Below, piece by piece: positions 1 through 8,114 of a stretch of 44,762 bases of DNA; the first letter of the stretch is position 1; the number at the start of each line of letters is the position of its first letter. Position numbers and translations under genes: made by a program. The DNA lies in assembly GCA_030531425.1 (NCBI GenBank), contig JAUNNO010000004.1:1-44762 (forward strand). The letters run 5' to 3'. The notes beneath the pieces were generated by a model that was not told the DNA's origin, made no database searches, and saw only the letters and a list, made by a program, of their open reading frames with translations. This DNA is from a bacterium (GTDB lineage: Bacteria > Bacillota_I > Bacilli_A > RF39 > UBA660).

Positions 1-20
1 TATCAAAATTTTCATCTTTT

Positions 21-56
21 TTAATTGAATATCTTTTTGATTTTTCTAATTGTAAT
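21..56 (-). repeat. Degenerate gene 3'-tail remnant
   Basis: Read on the minus strand this encodes ITIRKIKKIFN followed by a stop. That is nearly the same as the C-terminus of the 551-residue protein ending at 3846 (KILQKIKKLFN). An in-frame stop sits just upstream, so only the tail of a former gene copy is left. It is one of several tail-like sequences in the first 10 kb. Confidence 0.45.
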
Positions 57-85
57 TTAAAAAATTAGTTAATTTCTTAAAACGA

Positions 86-271
86 ATGATAAATAGAAAA
101 GATAAAGAAGATATTTATGCAGAAGTTGTTGATGATATGTATAATAATCAAATTATAAGTGAAAAAACTTATGATGAAGTTTTAGGTTACAATGATCCGT
201 TCAAGAAAAAAATAGCAAAGAAAAAGATGATTTTGGGTTATAACTTTAATCATCTTTATTTTTTTTGTTAG
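86..271 (+). CDS. Small charged hypothetical protein
   Basis: A 61-codon plus-strand ORF, unlike most neighbours, which are on the minus strand. The first ~45 residues are rich in Asp, Glu and Lys and look like real coding sequence (ISEKTYDEVLGYNDP). The last ~15 codons run over a minus-strand tail remnant and may be accidental. No clear Shine-Dalgarno sequence precedes the ATG. I do not recognise a family. It could be a small antitoxin-like protein or a leftover fragment; the evidence does not decide. Confidence 0.3.
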   Translation: MINRKDKEDIYAEVVDDMYNNQIISEKTYDEVLGYNDPFKKKIAKKKMILGYNFNHLYFFC

Positions 272-283
272 TTTTTTACTTAG
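246..283 (-). repeat. Degenerate gene 3'-tail remnant (KKLTKK type)
   Basis: Minus-strand translation gives LSKKLTKKNKDD and a stop, with a stop codon a few codons upstream. It matches the C-terminal tails of the intact proteins ending at 1408 (KKLTKKDNK), 6257 and 8735 (LIKK(K)DNH). It is read as the leftover 3' end of a deleted gene of the same cassette type. Confidence 0.4.
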
Positions 284-316
284 GCTTTTTCAATTATAAA
301 CTTATCTTTTAAGAAA

Positions 317-1318
317 TTAGTAAAAGTAATATTCTTTAAAGGCTTTTACAAGTTTTAAAACTTTACTTTTTAATTTATTATCTTGTGACTTTGTTTCTTC
401 TATTTTATCTTTATGATAGTTTTCTAAAACTCCTCTATTCCTTTTTCTTGTTTCTTCATATGGACTTTCTAATGTAAAATCAAATTCATCATCAGTAAGA
501 GAAAATAAATCACTACTTGGATATTGTATTCTATAATCTATTATAGATTTAAAATATTGACTCGTTCTCCAATTATATAGACATTTACTATTCGAAGTTT
601 TATATAAACATCTATTAATAAAATCTTGCAAATGCTCATTATCAGGGTTTGAATAATTTTTACACATATCCATATATTCATGCAACATTGAACTGTATTT
701 TTTATAAGTTTCATCTTCATGGTATTCACTTTCTTTAGAAGGTCCAACATCATATTTCCTTGTTTCAATATATTTATATATTTCTGTACTCTTTAAATCT
801 TCAGATGATATTCTTCTAATCTTATTTATGTCAAAAATATGTTTATATGTTTCAAAGTCTGTGATCATTCCCCATGTAGTATCAATAACAGTTTTAATTC
901 CATCTAAATTTATAACTATAAAAGTATGTTCGAATTCATTAATTTTGGTGTCTGACTCTTTATTATAATAAGTTGCATAATTTTTTAAATTACAAGTAAT
1001 AATTTCAAAATCATCAAAGCACAAACTTAAAGCAATAGCACAAGCATGACAATAACCTCCTGAATAACAAGATTTTAGTAAGTCTTTTATAGGAAATCCT
1101 AAAAAATAATAATCTGGTAAATTTTTTAAAAATGAAGAATTATATTTTGCTCTTTTGATTCGACATGGTCTATTCCAATCATCATTAATAAACCCTATCC
1201 ACCATCCAGCAGCTCTTTTATAACTCAAATAATCATAAAAGATAACTCTATCATTATCTTGGGCTTTTTGCATTCTTCTTTCATACAATGTCATTATTTC
1301 ATCAATATCAATAAACAT
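317..1318 (-). CDS. Transglutaminase-like cysteine protein
   Basis: A 333-residue protein starting at the ATG at 1318, which is preceded by AAGGGGGATATT; the longer ORF start lacks such a site. The centre looks like a transglutaminase/papain-type Cys-His-Asp core: GGYCHACAIAL (Cys90, with Cys93 as alternative), EHTFIVINLDG (His131) and VIDTTWG (Asp146). The spacing and the DxTW signature match transglutaminase-like peptidases. There is no signal peptide. The C-terminal ~100 residues are helical and end in a basic stretch (KSKVLKLVK). Such folds occur in peptidases and in toxins or effectors; the substrate cannot be told from sequence. The triad assignment is by eye. Confidence 0.6.
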   Translation of the reverse strand: MFIDIDEIMTLYERRMQKAQDNDRVIFYDYLSYKRAAGWWIGFINDDWNRPCRIKRAKYNSSFLKNLPDYYFLGFPIKDLLKSCYSGGYCHACAIALSLCFDDFEIITCNLKNYATYYNKESDTKINEFEHTFIVINLDGIKTVIDTTWGMITDFETYKHIFDINKIRRISSEDLKSTEIYKYIETRKYDVGPSKESEYHEDETYKKYSSMLHEYMDMCKNYSNPDNEHLQDFINRCLYKTSNSKCLYNWRTSQYFKSIIDYRIQYPSSDLFSLTDDEFDFTLESPYEETRKRNRGVLENYHKDKIEETKSQDNKLKSKVLKLVKAFKEYYFY

Positions 1319-1407
1319 AATATCCCCCTTTTGAATTGCTATATATAATAACATAAAATATAAAAAATAACAATAATTGCTTATTGCTATTTGATTTGTT
1401 TTAAATT

Positions 1408-1875
1408 TTATTTATTATCTTTTTTAGTTAATTTTTTTTCTTTTATTTGATCATCTATAAAATGAAATGATGAGGCACTTGCTAAAGACTGATTTTCTTG
1501 TAGTAAAGGAATGATAGTCTTTTCATCTGCTACAACTATAATTGTTTTTCTATTTTTCCATAAAAATTCTCTTTTAAAAACTAATCTATAGTAAAGAGAA
1601 TTATAAGATTCATCACGATTATTTAAAATTCTTAATTGCTCAGCTTTAACATCAGCATTTAACAATAACACATTTTTATCATTCAATTGATCCATTAATG
1701 TTTTATCACTTTCAATTTTGCTGTCATCAATAACACTGACATTTTCCATTCTCGAAATATTATCGATAAAATAATTTCTTATTTCTACATCGTCAGAAAC
1801 AACAAATAGATAGGCAAAAGCACTATGTTTTATTGAGTAAGTTATTAAGTCTAATTTTTCTTTTAACTTTTCCAT
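1408..1875 (-). CDS. Hypothetical, P-loop-NTPase-like without Walker A
   Basis: A 155-residue protein whose start overlaps the stop of the upstream gene by 13 nt, so translation is probably coupled. Strands such as AYLFVVSDD, NVLLLNAD and KTIIVVADEK alternate with helices. The LNNRDE...YRLVF segment recalls the region after Walker B in NACHT/AAA-like proteins, where an LNxxR motif precedes a 'lifewise' strand. No GxxxxGK(S/T) is present, so it is at most a degenerate or accessory NTPase fold. It ends in the shared basic tail KKLTKKDNK. Function unknown. Confidence 0.55.
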   Translation of the reverse strand: MEKLKEKLDLITYSIKHSAFAYLFVVSDDVEIRNYFIDNISRMENVSVIDDSKIESDKTLMDQLNDKNVLLLNADVKAEQLRILNNRDESYNSLYYRLVFKREFLWKNRKTIIVVADEKTIIPLLQENQSLASASSFHFIDDQIKEKKLTKKDNK

Positions 1876-2618
1876 CTATTAAACCACTCCTTCCTTTTTT
1901 GTTTTCTTAAGCATTTTGCTTTTTCTTCTTGTTCTTCAATTTCACGTTTTTTTTCTCTTCTTTGAGAATCAAGATATCTATTATAATCTTCATCTAACTT
2001 TTCTTTACTAATACCTCTTCTTAAAAGAACATCATATACACTAATTGGAAAAAAATCATCATTAATAGCCATATACCAATTTTTTTTAATGCATTCATCA
2101 CTTGAAGTATCTAATAATCGAATCATTTCACCTTCAAATTTTTCTCTTTTACGTGAACCACTATAATGGTTTAATAAATAACCTTGAACTGTTAAATTGT
2201 GATTAAATAATTTATATATATTAAGGTATGTTTCAAATGGAATAGGATGTTCCCCATTCAAAGCATAAAATATCCAATATGCAATAAGACTATGTTCAGA
2301 AGAAAAAGCAATAACTTCATTTAAAGCTTGTCTTATACTTTCATCAGTATTACATTTTCCACAAGCACGACCAAAGGTTTCAACAATACCACTAGCATGC
2401 ACTCTATATGAATCATCTTCAGTAAATACAAATTTATTTTTTATATATTCAAAAATATCCTTATCAGCTTTTAATTCATCAGTTATAGAATGATGATATG
2501 CCCAAGATAATTCCTCACCATTGTTTATAGATTTTAAAAATTTCATTGCTTCTTCTTTTGATGAAATATTTATATTTTTGAATTGATTTTCTTTTATTTC
2601 TATATTTTCTTTAATCAT
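1863..2618 (-). CDS. Helical hypothetical protein with basic C-terminal tail
   Basis: A 251-residue protein. The ATG at 2618 is preceded by GGAGGAATGT and is preferred to the TTG at 2630, which overlaps that ribosome binding site. It is predicted mostly helical, with no membrane segment and two isolated Cys (ACGKC). The last ~50 residues form a very charged helix (REKKREIEEQEEKAK) ending in KRKEWFNRWKS. It is the first gene of a two-gene unit with the 1408-1875 gene. I do not recognise the family. Confidence 0.6.
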   Translation of the reverse strand: MIKENIEIKENQFKNINISSKEEAMKFLKSINNGEELSWAYHHSITDELKADKDIFEYIKNKFVFTEDDSYRVHASGIVETFGRACGKCNTDESIRQALNEVIAFSSEHSLIAYWIFYALNGEHPIPFETYLNIYKLFNHNLTVQGYLLNHYSGSRKREKFEGEMIRLLDTSSDECIKKNWYMAINDDFFPISVYDVLLRRGISKEKLDEDYNRYLDSQRREKKREIEEQEEKAKCLRKQKRKEWFNRWKS

Positions 2619-2639
2619 ACATTCCTCCAAATTCGTTTG

Positions 2640-3093
2640 GATATTATTATAACATATCTTTAGAAAAAAAATATTATTTTTTAATTATAATTATTTTAAA
2701 TCTGTTTTTAGTCAATTGAAAAAGTAAATGGCAATAATTAATATAGTTTTGTAATTTAGTCTTTCAATAGTTTTAGTCAAGGACGAGGCTTTAGACTCGT
2801 TCATCTTGATCCTTGACTAAATTATTCATTATTTATAATAGTATTTGGCAAAAGCATACTTGTGCTTTTGCTTATTTAATAATAAAATACTTTACTATAA
2901 ACATTTCAACATAACATTAGATATTGTAATTTAGTCTTTCAATAAAATTTATCTAATGCTTTTTTGCATGCATTGAAACAGTAAATTTCATATATAAATT
3001 ACTCATTATTAAAAAAATGGAAGAATTTTTATTAAAATTTTCCCATTTTCTCTTGCAAAATCATATTTCTATATAATTTTGTCAGTTAACTTT
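2640..3093. repeat. Gene-free region of nested inverted and direct repeats
   Basis: No credible ORF. A perfect 20-bp direct repeat (TGTAATTTAGTCTTTCAATA) lies at 2750-2769 and 2925-2944. Each copy pairs imperfectly, as an inverted repeat, with ATTGAAA..GTAAAT-like arms at about 2715-2735 and 2971-2990. Between them are a 12-bp perfect stem (2772-2783 with 2810-2821, containing an inner CGAG/CTCG stem) and a 9-bp stem (2848-2856 with 2863-2871). The layout suggests either the ends of a small non-autonomous element or a structured RNA. Confidence 0.55.
2772..2821. repeat. 12-bp perfect inverted repeat with inner stem
   Basis: TTTAGTCAAGGA pairs exactly with TCCTTGACTAAA across a 26-nt interior that itself contains CGAG...CTCG. 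There is no T-run on either strand immediately after the outer stem, so this is not a simple intrinsic terminator. Confidence 0.6.
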
Positions 3094-3426
3094 TCATTTG
3101 ACTATACCTTCTTCTTTCTTCTTTACTAATTGTTTGCTTTTTTCTGGCAATTTACCACATTCATCAAAAACTGTTCTTTGTTTAGAAAACGAATTTTTAT
3201 AAATCCCATAACGTTTATCTTTACTTCTACCTGCTGCTGTCGTCATTTTTTTAGCATTTATAAACCATCTGCAACCTGAAACTGGAGAATCTTTTAATTC
3301 CTCTTTCCTAACACTAGCAAGATCAGGTTTATTTGTTGAATCAGAATGGAAAGTACTTAAAAGCCACTCTATTTGATCATGTGCTAGATGACCAGAATCA
3401 GAACTTATTCCTTCTATATATTTCAT
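3094..3426 (-). CDS. Hypothetical protein, uncertain
   Basis: A 110-residue ORF from the ATG at 3426, which has AGGTGA five bases upstream; GTG 3435 and ATG 3432 are alternatives. It is richer in Gly, Ser and Asp than the surrounding shadow ORFs, with CRWFINAKKM in the middle and a Lys-rich C-terminus. No family recognised. It lies between the repeat-rich gap and an insertion-sequence remnant, so it may be a fragment of a mobile-element gene. Confidence 0.35.
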   Translation of the reverse strand: MKYIEGISSDSGHLAHDQIEWLLSTFHSDSTNKPDLASVRKEELKDSPVSGCRWFINAKKMTTAAGRSKDKRYGIYKNSFSKQRTVFDECGKLPEKSKQLVKKKEEGIVK

Positions 3427-3541
3427 TTTCATCACCTACTAATAGTATATCACTTTTTTATATAAAAAAAAATACATATATTTTACGAATTTTTTCGTTT
3501 ATACCTATTTTTAATAAAAATATGACAAAATATCTAAATAT

Positions 3542-3745
3542 ATGAAAAAAGCTATTAAAACTTTTATAAAAATGAAAGAATATATTTTAAATGCATTTGA
3601 TTATGAATACTCTAATGGAATTGTTGAAGGGACAAATAATGTTATAAAACAAATTAAGCATACTGCTTGTGGTTATAGAAAATTTAAACATTTAAAAGCT
3701 AGAATTATGTTAATTAAAGGTTTATTAAATCCTATTAAAGCATAA
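3542..3745 (+). pseudogene. ISL3-family transposase, C-terminal remnant
   Basis: The 67 codons contain YSNGIVEGTNNVIKQIKH and ACGYRKFKHLKARI, the hallmark C-terminal end of ISL3 DDE transposases, including the catalytic-Glu region (VEG.NN.IK). The usual N-terminal zinc-binding and DDE portions (~350 residues) are missing upstream, so the gene is a 3' fragment. A hairpin (AGAGAACTAAA / TTTAGTCCTCT, 3749-3772) and a terminal repeat follow. Confidence 0.75.
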
Positions 3746-3799
3746 TAAAAGAGAACTAAAATTTAGTCCTCTATATCGATTCATTTATCATTAGTTTTT

Positions 3800-3829
3800 G
3801 GTTCCACCAACACTATTTGACAAAGAACC
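3800..3829 (+). mobile_element. ISL3-type right terminal inverted repeat
   Basis: Reads inward as GGTTCTTTGTCAAATAGTGT followed by TGGTGGAACC, the usual form of ISL3-family ends. It sits 55 bp after the transposase remnant. No matching left end is seen upstream, consistent with a deleted element. Confidence 0.6.
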
Positions 3830-3845
3830 ATCATAACTGCCTTTT

Positions 3846-5501
3846 TTAATTGAATAATTTTTTGATTTTTTGTAATATTTTTGATTTTACTTTTTCTGTC
3901 TGTTCTTGTTTTGATTTATCTAATTCGGTCAAAACTTCTCCAAAGATATCTTCTTTCATTGATTGATTATATTCATCGATAGACTCCATAAACTGCAATC
4001 TATTTAAAATTTCAATATGATTGGCATCATAAAGACCATCACCATAAATATAATATTTAATTTTATTCATAATTTTTTTGTCAATATTTTCCATATCTAG
4101 ATTAGATAAAAAATTCATATCAAATCCATGATTAATACTTGAAATGTTTTTTTCATTTTTCGCTAACTTAATTAATTCATTTTGTTTATTTTCTCCTATA
4201 GAATTAATAATAATTTCTAAATCTTTTTTATGATAAGGACTTTCTTGAAATGTTTTTTTAGTCATTAATTTGTATATTTCAACAAATAAAAATTTATCAG
4301 ATACTTTTTTAATATTTATATTTTTCAATATTTCCAAATCAAAACTTCTATTTGGAGATAGAGCAAAATATTTATTCATTAATAAAGATGCATAAAAGAA
4401 ATTATAATTTTTAGGTGCATTTAATATAATTTTTAATCCATTTAAATAATCATACTCAGGAAGTAATTTTAATTTTGAATATTTTCTTTGTGCTTCCTTT
4501 ATTTCAAATGAATTGTCAACTTTCCAATAAACATCTGGAGTTTCAATTATTGGTTTATCACCTATTTCACGCATTTCATAATATGATAATTCTTCGCTAT
4601 CTCTATCTAAAAGCATATATGAACCCATAAAATAAGAGTTTATTCCATTATCGGAATAGTATTTATTATGAGGATTAAAAATATAATAAAACAAGCATCT
4701 GGCAGCTGTTTCATCCTTTGCATTTGCTAAAGCATTAATTTCTTCACGATAAAATTTCCCATTTATAATTACTTCATTAGTCATTAATTTATATAGACAT
4801 TCGCCATATTCAGGATGATCTGCTAAAATTTTCATATTTTCTATATGATATTTATCTCTTAAAGATATGGGATTAACCGCCAAATTATTTAAACTACCTT
4901 CCGGATAACTAGAACTCGTTTGAAGACAATTACTTCCTGCTTCAATCATTATTCTCATATCATCTCTATGATACGGACTATTTATTGAATTTTTATCTCC
5001 TGCAACTGTTGCTATTGCATCCCAAACAACAAAATCTACTGGGTTATCTTTATTACAGTCTCTTGATTCAACCAATAATTTTAAATCTTCATCGTGGTAA
5101 GGACTATTAATAAAATCATCATTTCCAATTATCCATAGTACATATTGCGCCATTTTAGCTTTTGATAACATTTCTATATCGTCATAAAATTTAGTACTAT
5201 TTAAAAAAGTAGGATTTAATAATTCATTAAATAAATGATGCCAGCTATCAGCATTTTTAATATTACAGAAAGCTTCAAGTTTTTTCTGATAATCTTCACA
5301 ATTCAATAAATTTAAATTTATAAGCATTTCTAATGGAAAATTAATCTTTTCCTTTTCCATATTTAATGATAGAAAATTATTTATTTGTTTTTGATTTAAA
5401 CTCAATAACCACTTTTTTAATTCTTCTTTTGATTTAAATATATTTGATAAATCATATTTTTGTAATTTTTCAAATATTTGACTTGCTACTTCTTTATTCA
5501 T
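3846..5501 (-). CDS. Large helical repeat protein (SPYHxxD repeats)
   Basis: A 551-residue cytoplasmic protein with a good start (AAGGAAGG upstream). It contains degenerate repeats of about 50-60 residues whose hallmark is INSPYHDEDLKLL, INSPYHRDDMRIM, GKFYREEINAL and ESPYHKKDLEIII. Each repeat probably forms a helical hairpin, suggesting an alpha-solenoid for protein binding. Start (MNKE) and end (KILQKIKKLFN) resemble those of other proteins in this island. A TATAAT box lies at 5532-5537 on the minus strand, back to back with the promoter of the plus-strand gene at 5649. The function of such repeat proteins is not known to me. Confidence 0.6.
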   Translation of the reverse strand: MNKEVASQIFEKLQKYDLSNIFKSKEELKKWLLSLNQKQINNFLSLNMEKEKINFPLEMLINLNLLNCEDYQKKLEAFCNIKNADSWHHLFNELLNPTFLNSTKFYDDIEMLSKAKMAQYVLWIIGNDDFINSPYHDEDLKLLVESRDCNKDNPVDFVVWDAIATVAGDKNSINSPYHRDDMRIMIEAGSNCLQTSSSYPEGSLNNLAVNPISLRDKYHIENMKILADHPEYGECLYKLMTNEVIINGKFYREEINALANAKDETAARCLFYYIFNPHNKYYSDNGINSYFMGSYMLLDRDSEELSYYEMREIGDKPIIETPDVYWKVDNSFEIKEAQRKYSKLKLLPEYDYLNGLKIILNAPKNYNFFYASLLMNKYFALSPNRSFDLEILKNINIKKVSDKFLFVEIYKLMTKKTFQESPYHKKDLEIIINSIGENKQNELIKLAKNEKNISSINHGFDMNFLSNLDMENIDKKIMNKIKYYIYGDGLYDANHIEILNRLQFMESIDEYNQSMKEDIFGEVLTELDKSKQEQTEKVKSKILQKIKKLFN

Positions 5502-5648
5502 ACATGTTAAACCTTCCTTTAAGTAAGATATATTATATCATAATTTTATTAAAATTGTTATAAATCGAAAAGAAATTATAAAAAAAGTGCTATAATAATT
5601 ATAATTTTGAAGTATTCTCTATGCAATTTTTAATTTAGAAGGTAAGAT

Positions 5649-5945
5649 ATGAAAATAAATAATAAATTATTAGATACAAAAGAATATAAAAAATCAATAA
5701 AACTAAATAAAAAAATGAAAAAAAGAGCAAAAAAATATGAAAATAGAGATATGACAAAATGCAGTTTTTTAGAACAAAGTTTATATAGACCTGTAACTTT
5801 CAAAGAAAAGACAACTAAAAATGATAAAAACAAGTTTTTAAAATTGAATAAAAGAATAACTTTATTATATTTATTTCCAAAATCTGATTCAAAAAATTTA
5901 TATAATAATTATTTTGAGGAGTCGGTAGTATTTAGACTTTATTAA
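5649..5945 (+). CDS. Lys-rich hypothetical protein
   Basis: A 98-codon ORF preceded by AGAAGG and an extended -10 box (TGCTATAAT, 5588-5596). It is very basic in its first half (YKKSIKLNKKMKKRAKKYE). The last seven codons and the stop lie inside the strong terminator that follows, so the natural C-terminus is unusual but possible. It is one of the few plus-strand genes here. No family recognised. Confidence 0.45.
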   Translation: MKINNKLLDTKEYKKSIKLNKKMKKRAKKYENRDMTKCSFLEQSLYRPVTFKEKTTKNDKNKFLKLNKRITLLYLFPKSDSKNLYNNYFEESVVFRLY

Positions 5946-5968
5946 ATACTACTGTCTCCTCTTTTTTT
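5916..5968 (+). terminator. Strong intrinsic terminator
   Basis: GAGGAG-TCG-GTAGTATTTA pairs with TAAATACTAC-TGT-CTCCTC (16 paired bases around an internal TCG/TGT bulge), followed by seven T. It ends the plus-strand gene at 5649 and lies just before the truncated recombinase start. Confidence 0.85.
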
Positions 5969-5985
5969 GTAAAGGAGTTGAACAA

Positions 5986-6081
5986 ATGGGAATATTAAAA
6001 GATGATATTAAAGTTCGTGCTGGTCTTTATATGAGAGTTTCAACTGAAGATCAAGCTCTAAAAAAGACTTCGGAAACATGA
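5986..6081 (+). pseudogene. Serine recombinase, N-terminal stub
   Basis: Starts with a good ribosome binding site (AAAGGAGTTGAACAA). It encodes RAGLYMRVSTEDQA, the N-terminus of a serine recombinase with the catalytic Ser in the RVST motif. The frame stops after 31 codons (TSET then TGA). The rest of the catalytic and DNA-binding domains is absent, so the gene was cut at about 6058. It is evidence that a recombinase-bearing element was once integrated in the island. Confidence 0.7.
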
Positions 6082-6242
6082 CTTATTGGCATTTTTTCAA
6101 GGGAAGGTTCTAGCCCAGTATTAACTGGAGCATTAGAAATTGTCTCAAAATTAACAAATGTAGAGGAACTATCTCTTGGACTAGTATTCCTACGTGTATT
6201 CTCTTTTATTATTTCTTCCTTAGATGATTTTTTGTATTTCAT
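6051..6242 (-). CDS. Doubtful 63-residue ORF
   Basis: The start has AAGGAGTGATTTTGAT before the ATG, and the stop of the upstream gene (6257) merges with that site. The N-terminus (MKYKKSSKEEIIKEN) looks coding. The last ~45 residues are Ser/Thr/Pro-rich and run antisense over the truncated recombinase, so the natural end has probably been replaced. It may be the 5' remnant of a cassette gene. Confidence 0.3.
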   Translation of the reverse strand: MKYKKSSKEEIIKENTRRNTSPRDSSSTFVNFETISNAPVNTGLEPSLEKMPISHVSEVFFRA

Positions 6243-6256
6243 ATCAAAATCACTCC

Positions 6257-6724
6257 TTAATGATTATCTTTCTTTTTTATTAGTTTTCTTACTTTTGGTT
6301 GTTTTTCTTTAGATTCTTTAACACATTCAACCTTAGTATCTAATTCATTTTGAGTTTTTTTATTGTTTAGTGCTAAAGTAACTTCGGCTCCTTTATAGGC
6401 ATATTCATATTCTTTAAATTTATAAGGATTTATTCTATCATATCTTCCAATTATTCTAATTTTTTCTATTGAATAAGGATCATATTGAATTGATTGTTGT
6501 ACTATTTCTTCAATATCCTTTTCATTTAAAGAATCCTGTATTGTTGCTGAGTGACCACCAATTTTAGTTGATACTTTTCTAGTTGCAAAAAAATTATAAT
6601 TTATGCACTTAATTGAAATACTAATTTTTTCTAAGTCTTCTTCAATATTATAAGTGTCTTTAAATTCTTCTCTTAATATGTTGCATAGATCCTGATGTAA
6701 TATGTTCATTTTAATATTCTCCAT
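6257..6724 (-). CDS. Hypothetical protein with shared KLIKKKDNH tail
   Basis: A 155-residue soluble protein with a GGAGGG site before the ATG. It has beta strands around ISISIKCINYNFFAT and KIRIIGRYDR and no membrane segment. It ends in VRKLIKKKDNH, almost the same tail as the 377-residue protein ending at 8735, although the bodies are unrelated. Its upstream ~100 bp is also a near-copy of the region before that gene. No family recognised. Confidence 0.6.
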   Translation of the reverse strand: MENIKMNILHQDLCNILREEFKDTYNIEEDLEKISISIKCINYNFFATRKVSTKIGGHSATIQDSLNEKDIEEIVQQSIQYDPYSIEKIRIIGRYDRINPYKFKEYEYAYKGAEVTLALNNKKTQNELDTKVECVKESKEKQPKVRKLIKKKDNH

Positions 6725-6826
6725 ATAAACCCTCCTGTGTACATAAATATTATATCATATTTTAAAGCTATTTCATAAAATTCGTTGCTTAATATAATAG
6801 CATAAATACTATGTTTTTGCAATTCA
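6724..6826 (-). promoter_or_regulatory. Duplicated promoter/leader, copy 1
   Basis: Minus-strand promoter TTGCAA (6817-6822), 17-bp spacer, TATTAT (6794-6799), then a leader to the GGAGGG site of the 6257-6724 gene. The stretch TTGCAAAAACATAGTATTTA and the following TGCTATTATATTAA recur exactly at 9938-9966. The motif ATATTATATCAT near the start codon recurs too. Confidence 0.65.
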
Positions 6827-6828
6827 AT

Positions 6829-6856
6829 AAAAAACTGAGTTTATTCTTTTACTCAG
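6829..6856 (-). terminator. Intrinsic terminator of the 6866-7447 gene
   Basis: On the minus strand CTGAGT-AAAAGAATAA-ACTCAG is followed by TTTTTT. It lies 10 bp after the stop codon and directly upstream of the promoter of the next gene. Confidence 0.7.
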
Positions 6857-6865
6857 CCTTAATAA

Positions 6866-7447
6866 TTATCTTTCTTTTTTTGTTAGTTTTCTTACTATTT
6901 TTCGTTTTAAAAGCGTCAATTTTTTTTGTGATTGGACTTCTTCTTGAACACTTTGATTTAATCCATTTTCTAAAATCGTCAATTGATTGAAAAATTCAAT
7001 AAACTCCTTATAATAGAGTTCATAACTTGATCCATTTGTTCTAATTCTTACTGAGTTAGTTCCATAATTGTTGATATCTTTATTTTTCAATATAGATATT
7101 TTTATCGTACCATCTTTATATTGAAATTTTAAAATATTATCAGTAGATCCATCAGAATGCCAAATAATAGTTTTATTATCAAGATCAATAAAATCTTTAG
7201 GTAATTTCTTTTTATAATCTTCATTTAGCATATATCTACCAAATATTGCTTTCATTAAATTTTCAAAAACTAAGTATGTTTTCCATTCCTCACAATTATA
7301 TGATGAAAAATCTAATTGGCAAAAAAAATCACCTTGCAAAGCAGAAAAATAAATATCATTATCTTTAGCTTGACTAATTCGCATACAATTATTACTTTTT
7401 TCTATAATTATAGATTCATTAACTGTTCTAATTTTAAATTCTTCCAT
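6866..7447 (-). CDS. Hypothetical protein with KLTKKER tail
   Basis: A 193-residue soluble protein, start supported by GAGGGGG eight bases upstream. It is mostly beta strands in the first 120 residues, with NKTIIWHSDGSTDNILKFQYKDGTIKIS-type segments, then a helical C-terminal part ending in RKIVRKLTKKER. It is transcribed alone: a palindrome and gap lie upstream, a terminator downstream. No family recognised. Confidence 0.6.
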   Translation of the reverse strand: MEEFKIRTVNESIIIEKSNNCMRISQAKDNDIYFSALQGDFFCQLDFSSYNCEEWKTYLVFENLMKAIFGRYMLNEDYKKKLPKDFIDLDNKTIIWHSDGSTDNILKFQYKDGTIKISILKNKDINNYGTNSVRIRTNGSSYELYYKEFIEFFNQLTILENGLNQSVQEEVQSQKKLTLLKRKIVRKLTKKER

Positions 7448-7464
7448 ATGATAGAGCCCCCTCG

Positions 7465-7480
7465 AATTACATATGTAATT
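7465..7480. promoter_or_regulatory. 16-bp perfect palindrome, possible operator
   Basis: AATTACATATGTAATT reads the same on both strands, 17 bp upstream of the start codon at 7447 and next to its ribosome binding site. The spacing suits a dimeric repressor site. In such AT-rich DNA it could also be chance. Confidence 0.3.
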
Positions 7481-7557
7481 AATATATTATTTTTTATAGT
7501 TTATCAAAACTTAATAAACTATTCTTTGATTCAAGTAAACAATTTAAGTTTTTTAAA

Positions 7558-8079
7558 CTAATTATATGGAGTCCATACTCTTAAACTATTTCCTCTTTTT
7601 TCAAGATATCTAAATGGTAATTTTAATTTTCTTGACATCTCATGTATATATACTTTACCTTTAACATCTGAATTTTCACATACTTCTCTTCTAAACATTT
7701 TCTCTGGTAAAATAAATGCTCGAGCCAAAAAAGTAGTTTTTTGATCATAAAGTATTTCTTGTTCATCTATAGTAGTGTCTTTGCCTTCATGTTCTTTGTA
7801 ATGAATTAATCCATAACAAAAGGATTTAATGACATATATAAATTTTTCAAATTCTTCAGCTTCTTTTTTGTACTTTATTTCTATTTTTCCATCATTTAGA
7901 AAGGTAAACACATTTGTTAAATCTTCACTAATCTTATACCTATTATTATGTTTTTGTATTCTATCTATGATTTCTTCTAATTTCTCGGGATTTAAGCTTT
8001 TTTCTTCATCCATTTCCAACAATTTTCTAATTTCTGTTGCTGCTTTCTCAGCAGTAAAAAGCAATTCAAATTCGTTCAT
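7558..8079 (-). CDS. ImmA/IrrE-like protein with degenerate zinc motif
   Basis: A 173-residue protein with AAGGA upstream of the ATG. The C-terminal half resembles ImmA/IrrE (M78) metallopeptidases: FCYGLIHYKEH sits where HExxH is expected, then FLARAFILPEKMFRREV (family pattern: E.AN.FAA.LLMP), then MSRKLKLPFRYLEKRGNSLRVW, like the 'VS..al..RL' end. The exact HExxH is not there, so catalysis is doubtful. ImmA proteins cut repressors of mobile elements, and this island would suit such a role. The assignment is from pattern memory only. Confidence 0.45.
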   Translation of the reverse strand: MNEFELLFTAEKAATEIRKLLEMDEEKSLNPEKLEEIIDRIQKHNNRYKISEDLTNVFTFLNDGKIEIKYKKEAEEFEKFIYVIKSFCYGLIHYKEHEGKDTTIDEQEILYDQKTTFLARAFILPEKMFRREVCENSDVKGKVYIHEMSRKLKLPFRYLEKRGNSLRVWTPYN

Positions 8080-8114
8080 AAATACTATCCTTTCATTATT
8101 ATAATTACTTCTTT

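Noticed and set aside
2700-3010. Retron-type ncRNA (two hairpins flanked by inverted repeats)
   Set aside because: No reverse transcriptase gene is adjacent and the conserved retron sequence features are not visible.
3333-3545. Plus-strand 70-residue ORF
   Set aside because: Lys/Ile/Phe-rich shadow of AT-rich DNA upstream of the ISL3 remnant, without a ribosome binding site; it overlaps the better minus-strand ORF.
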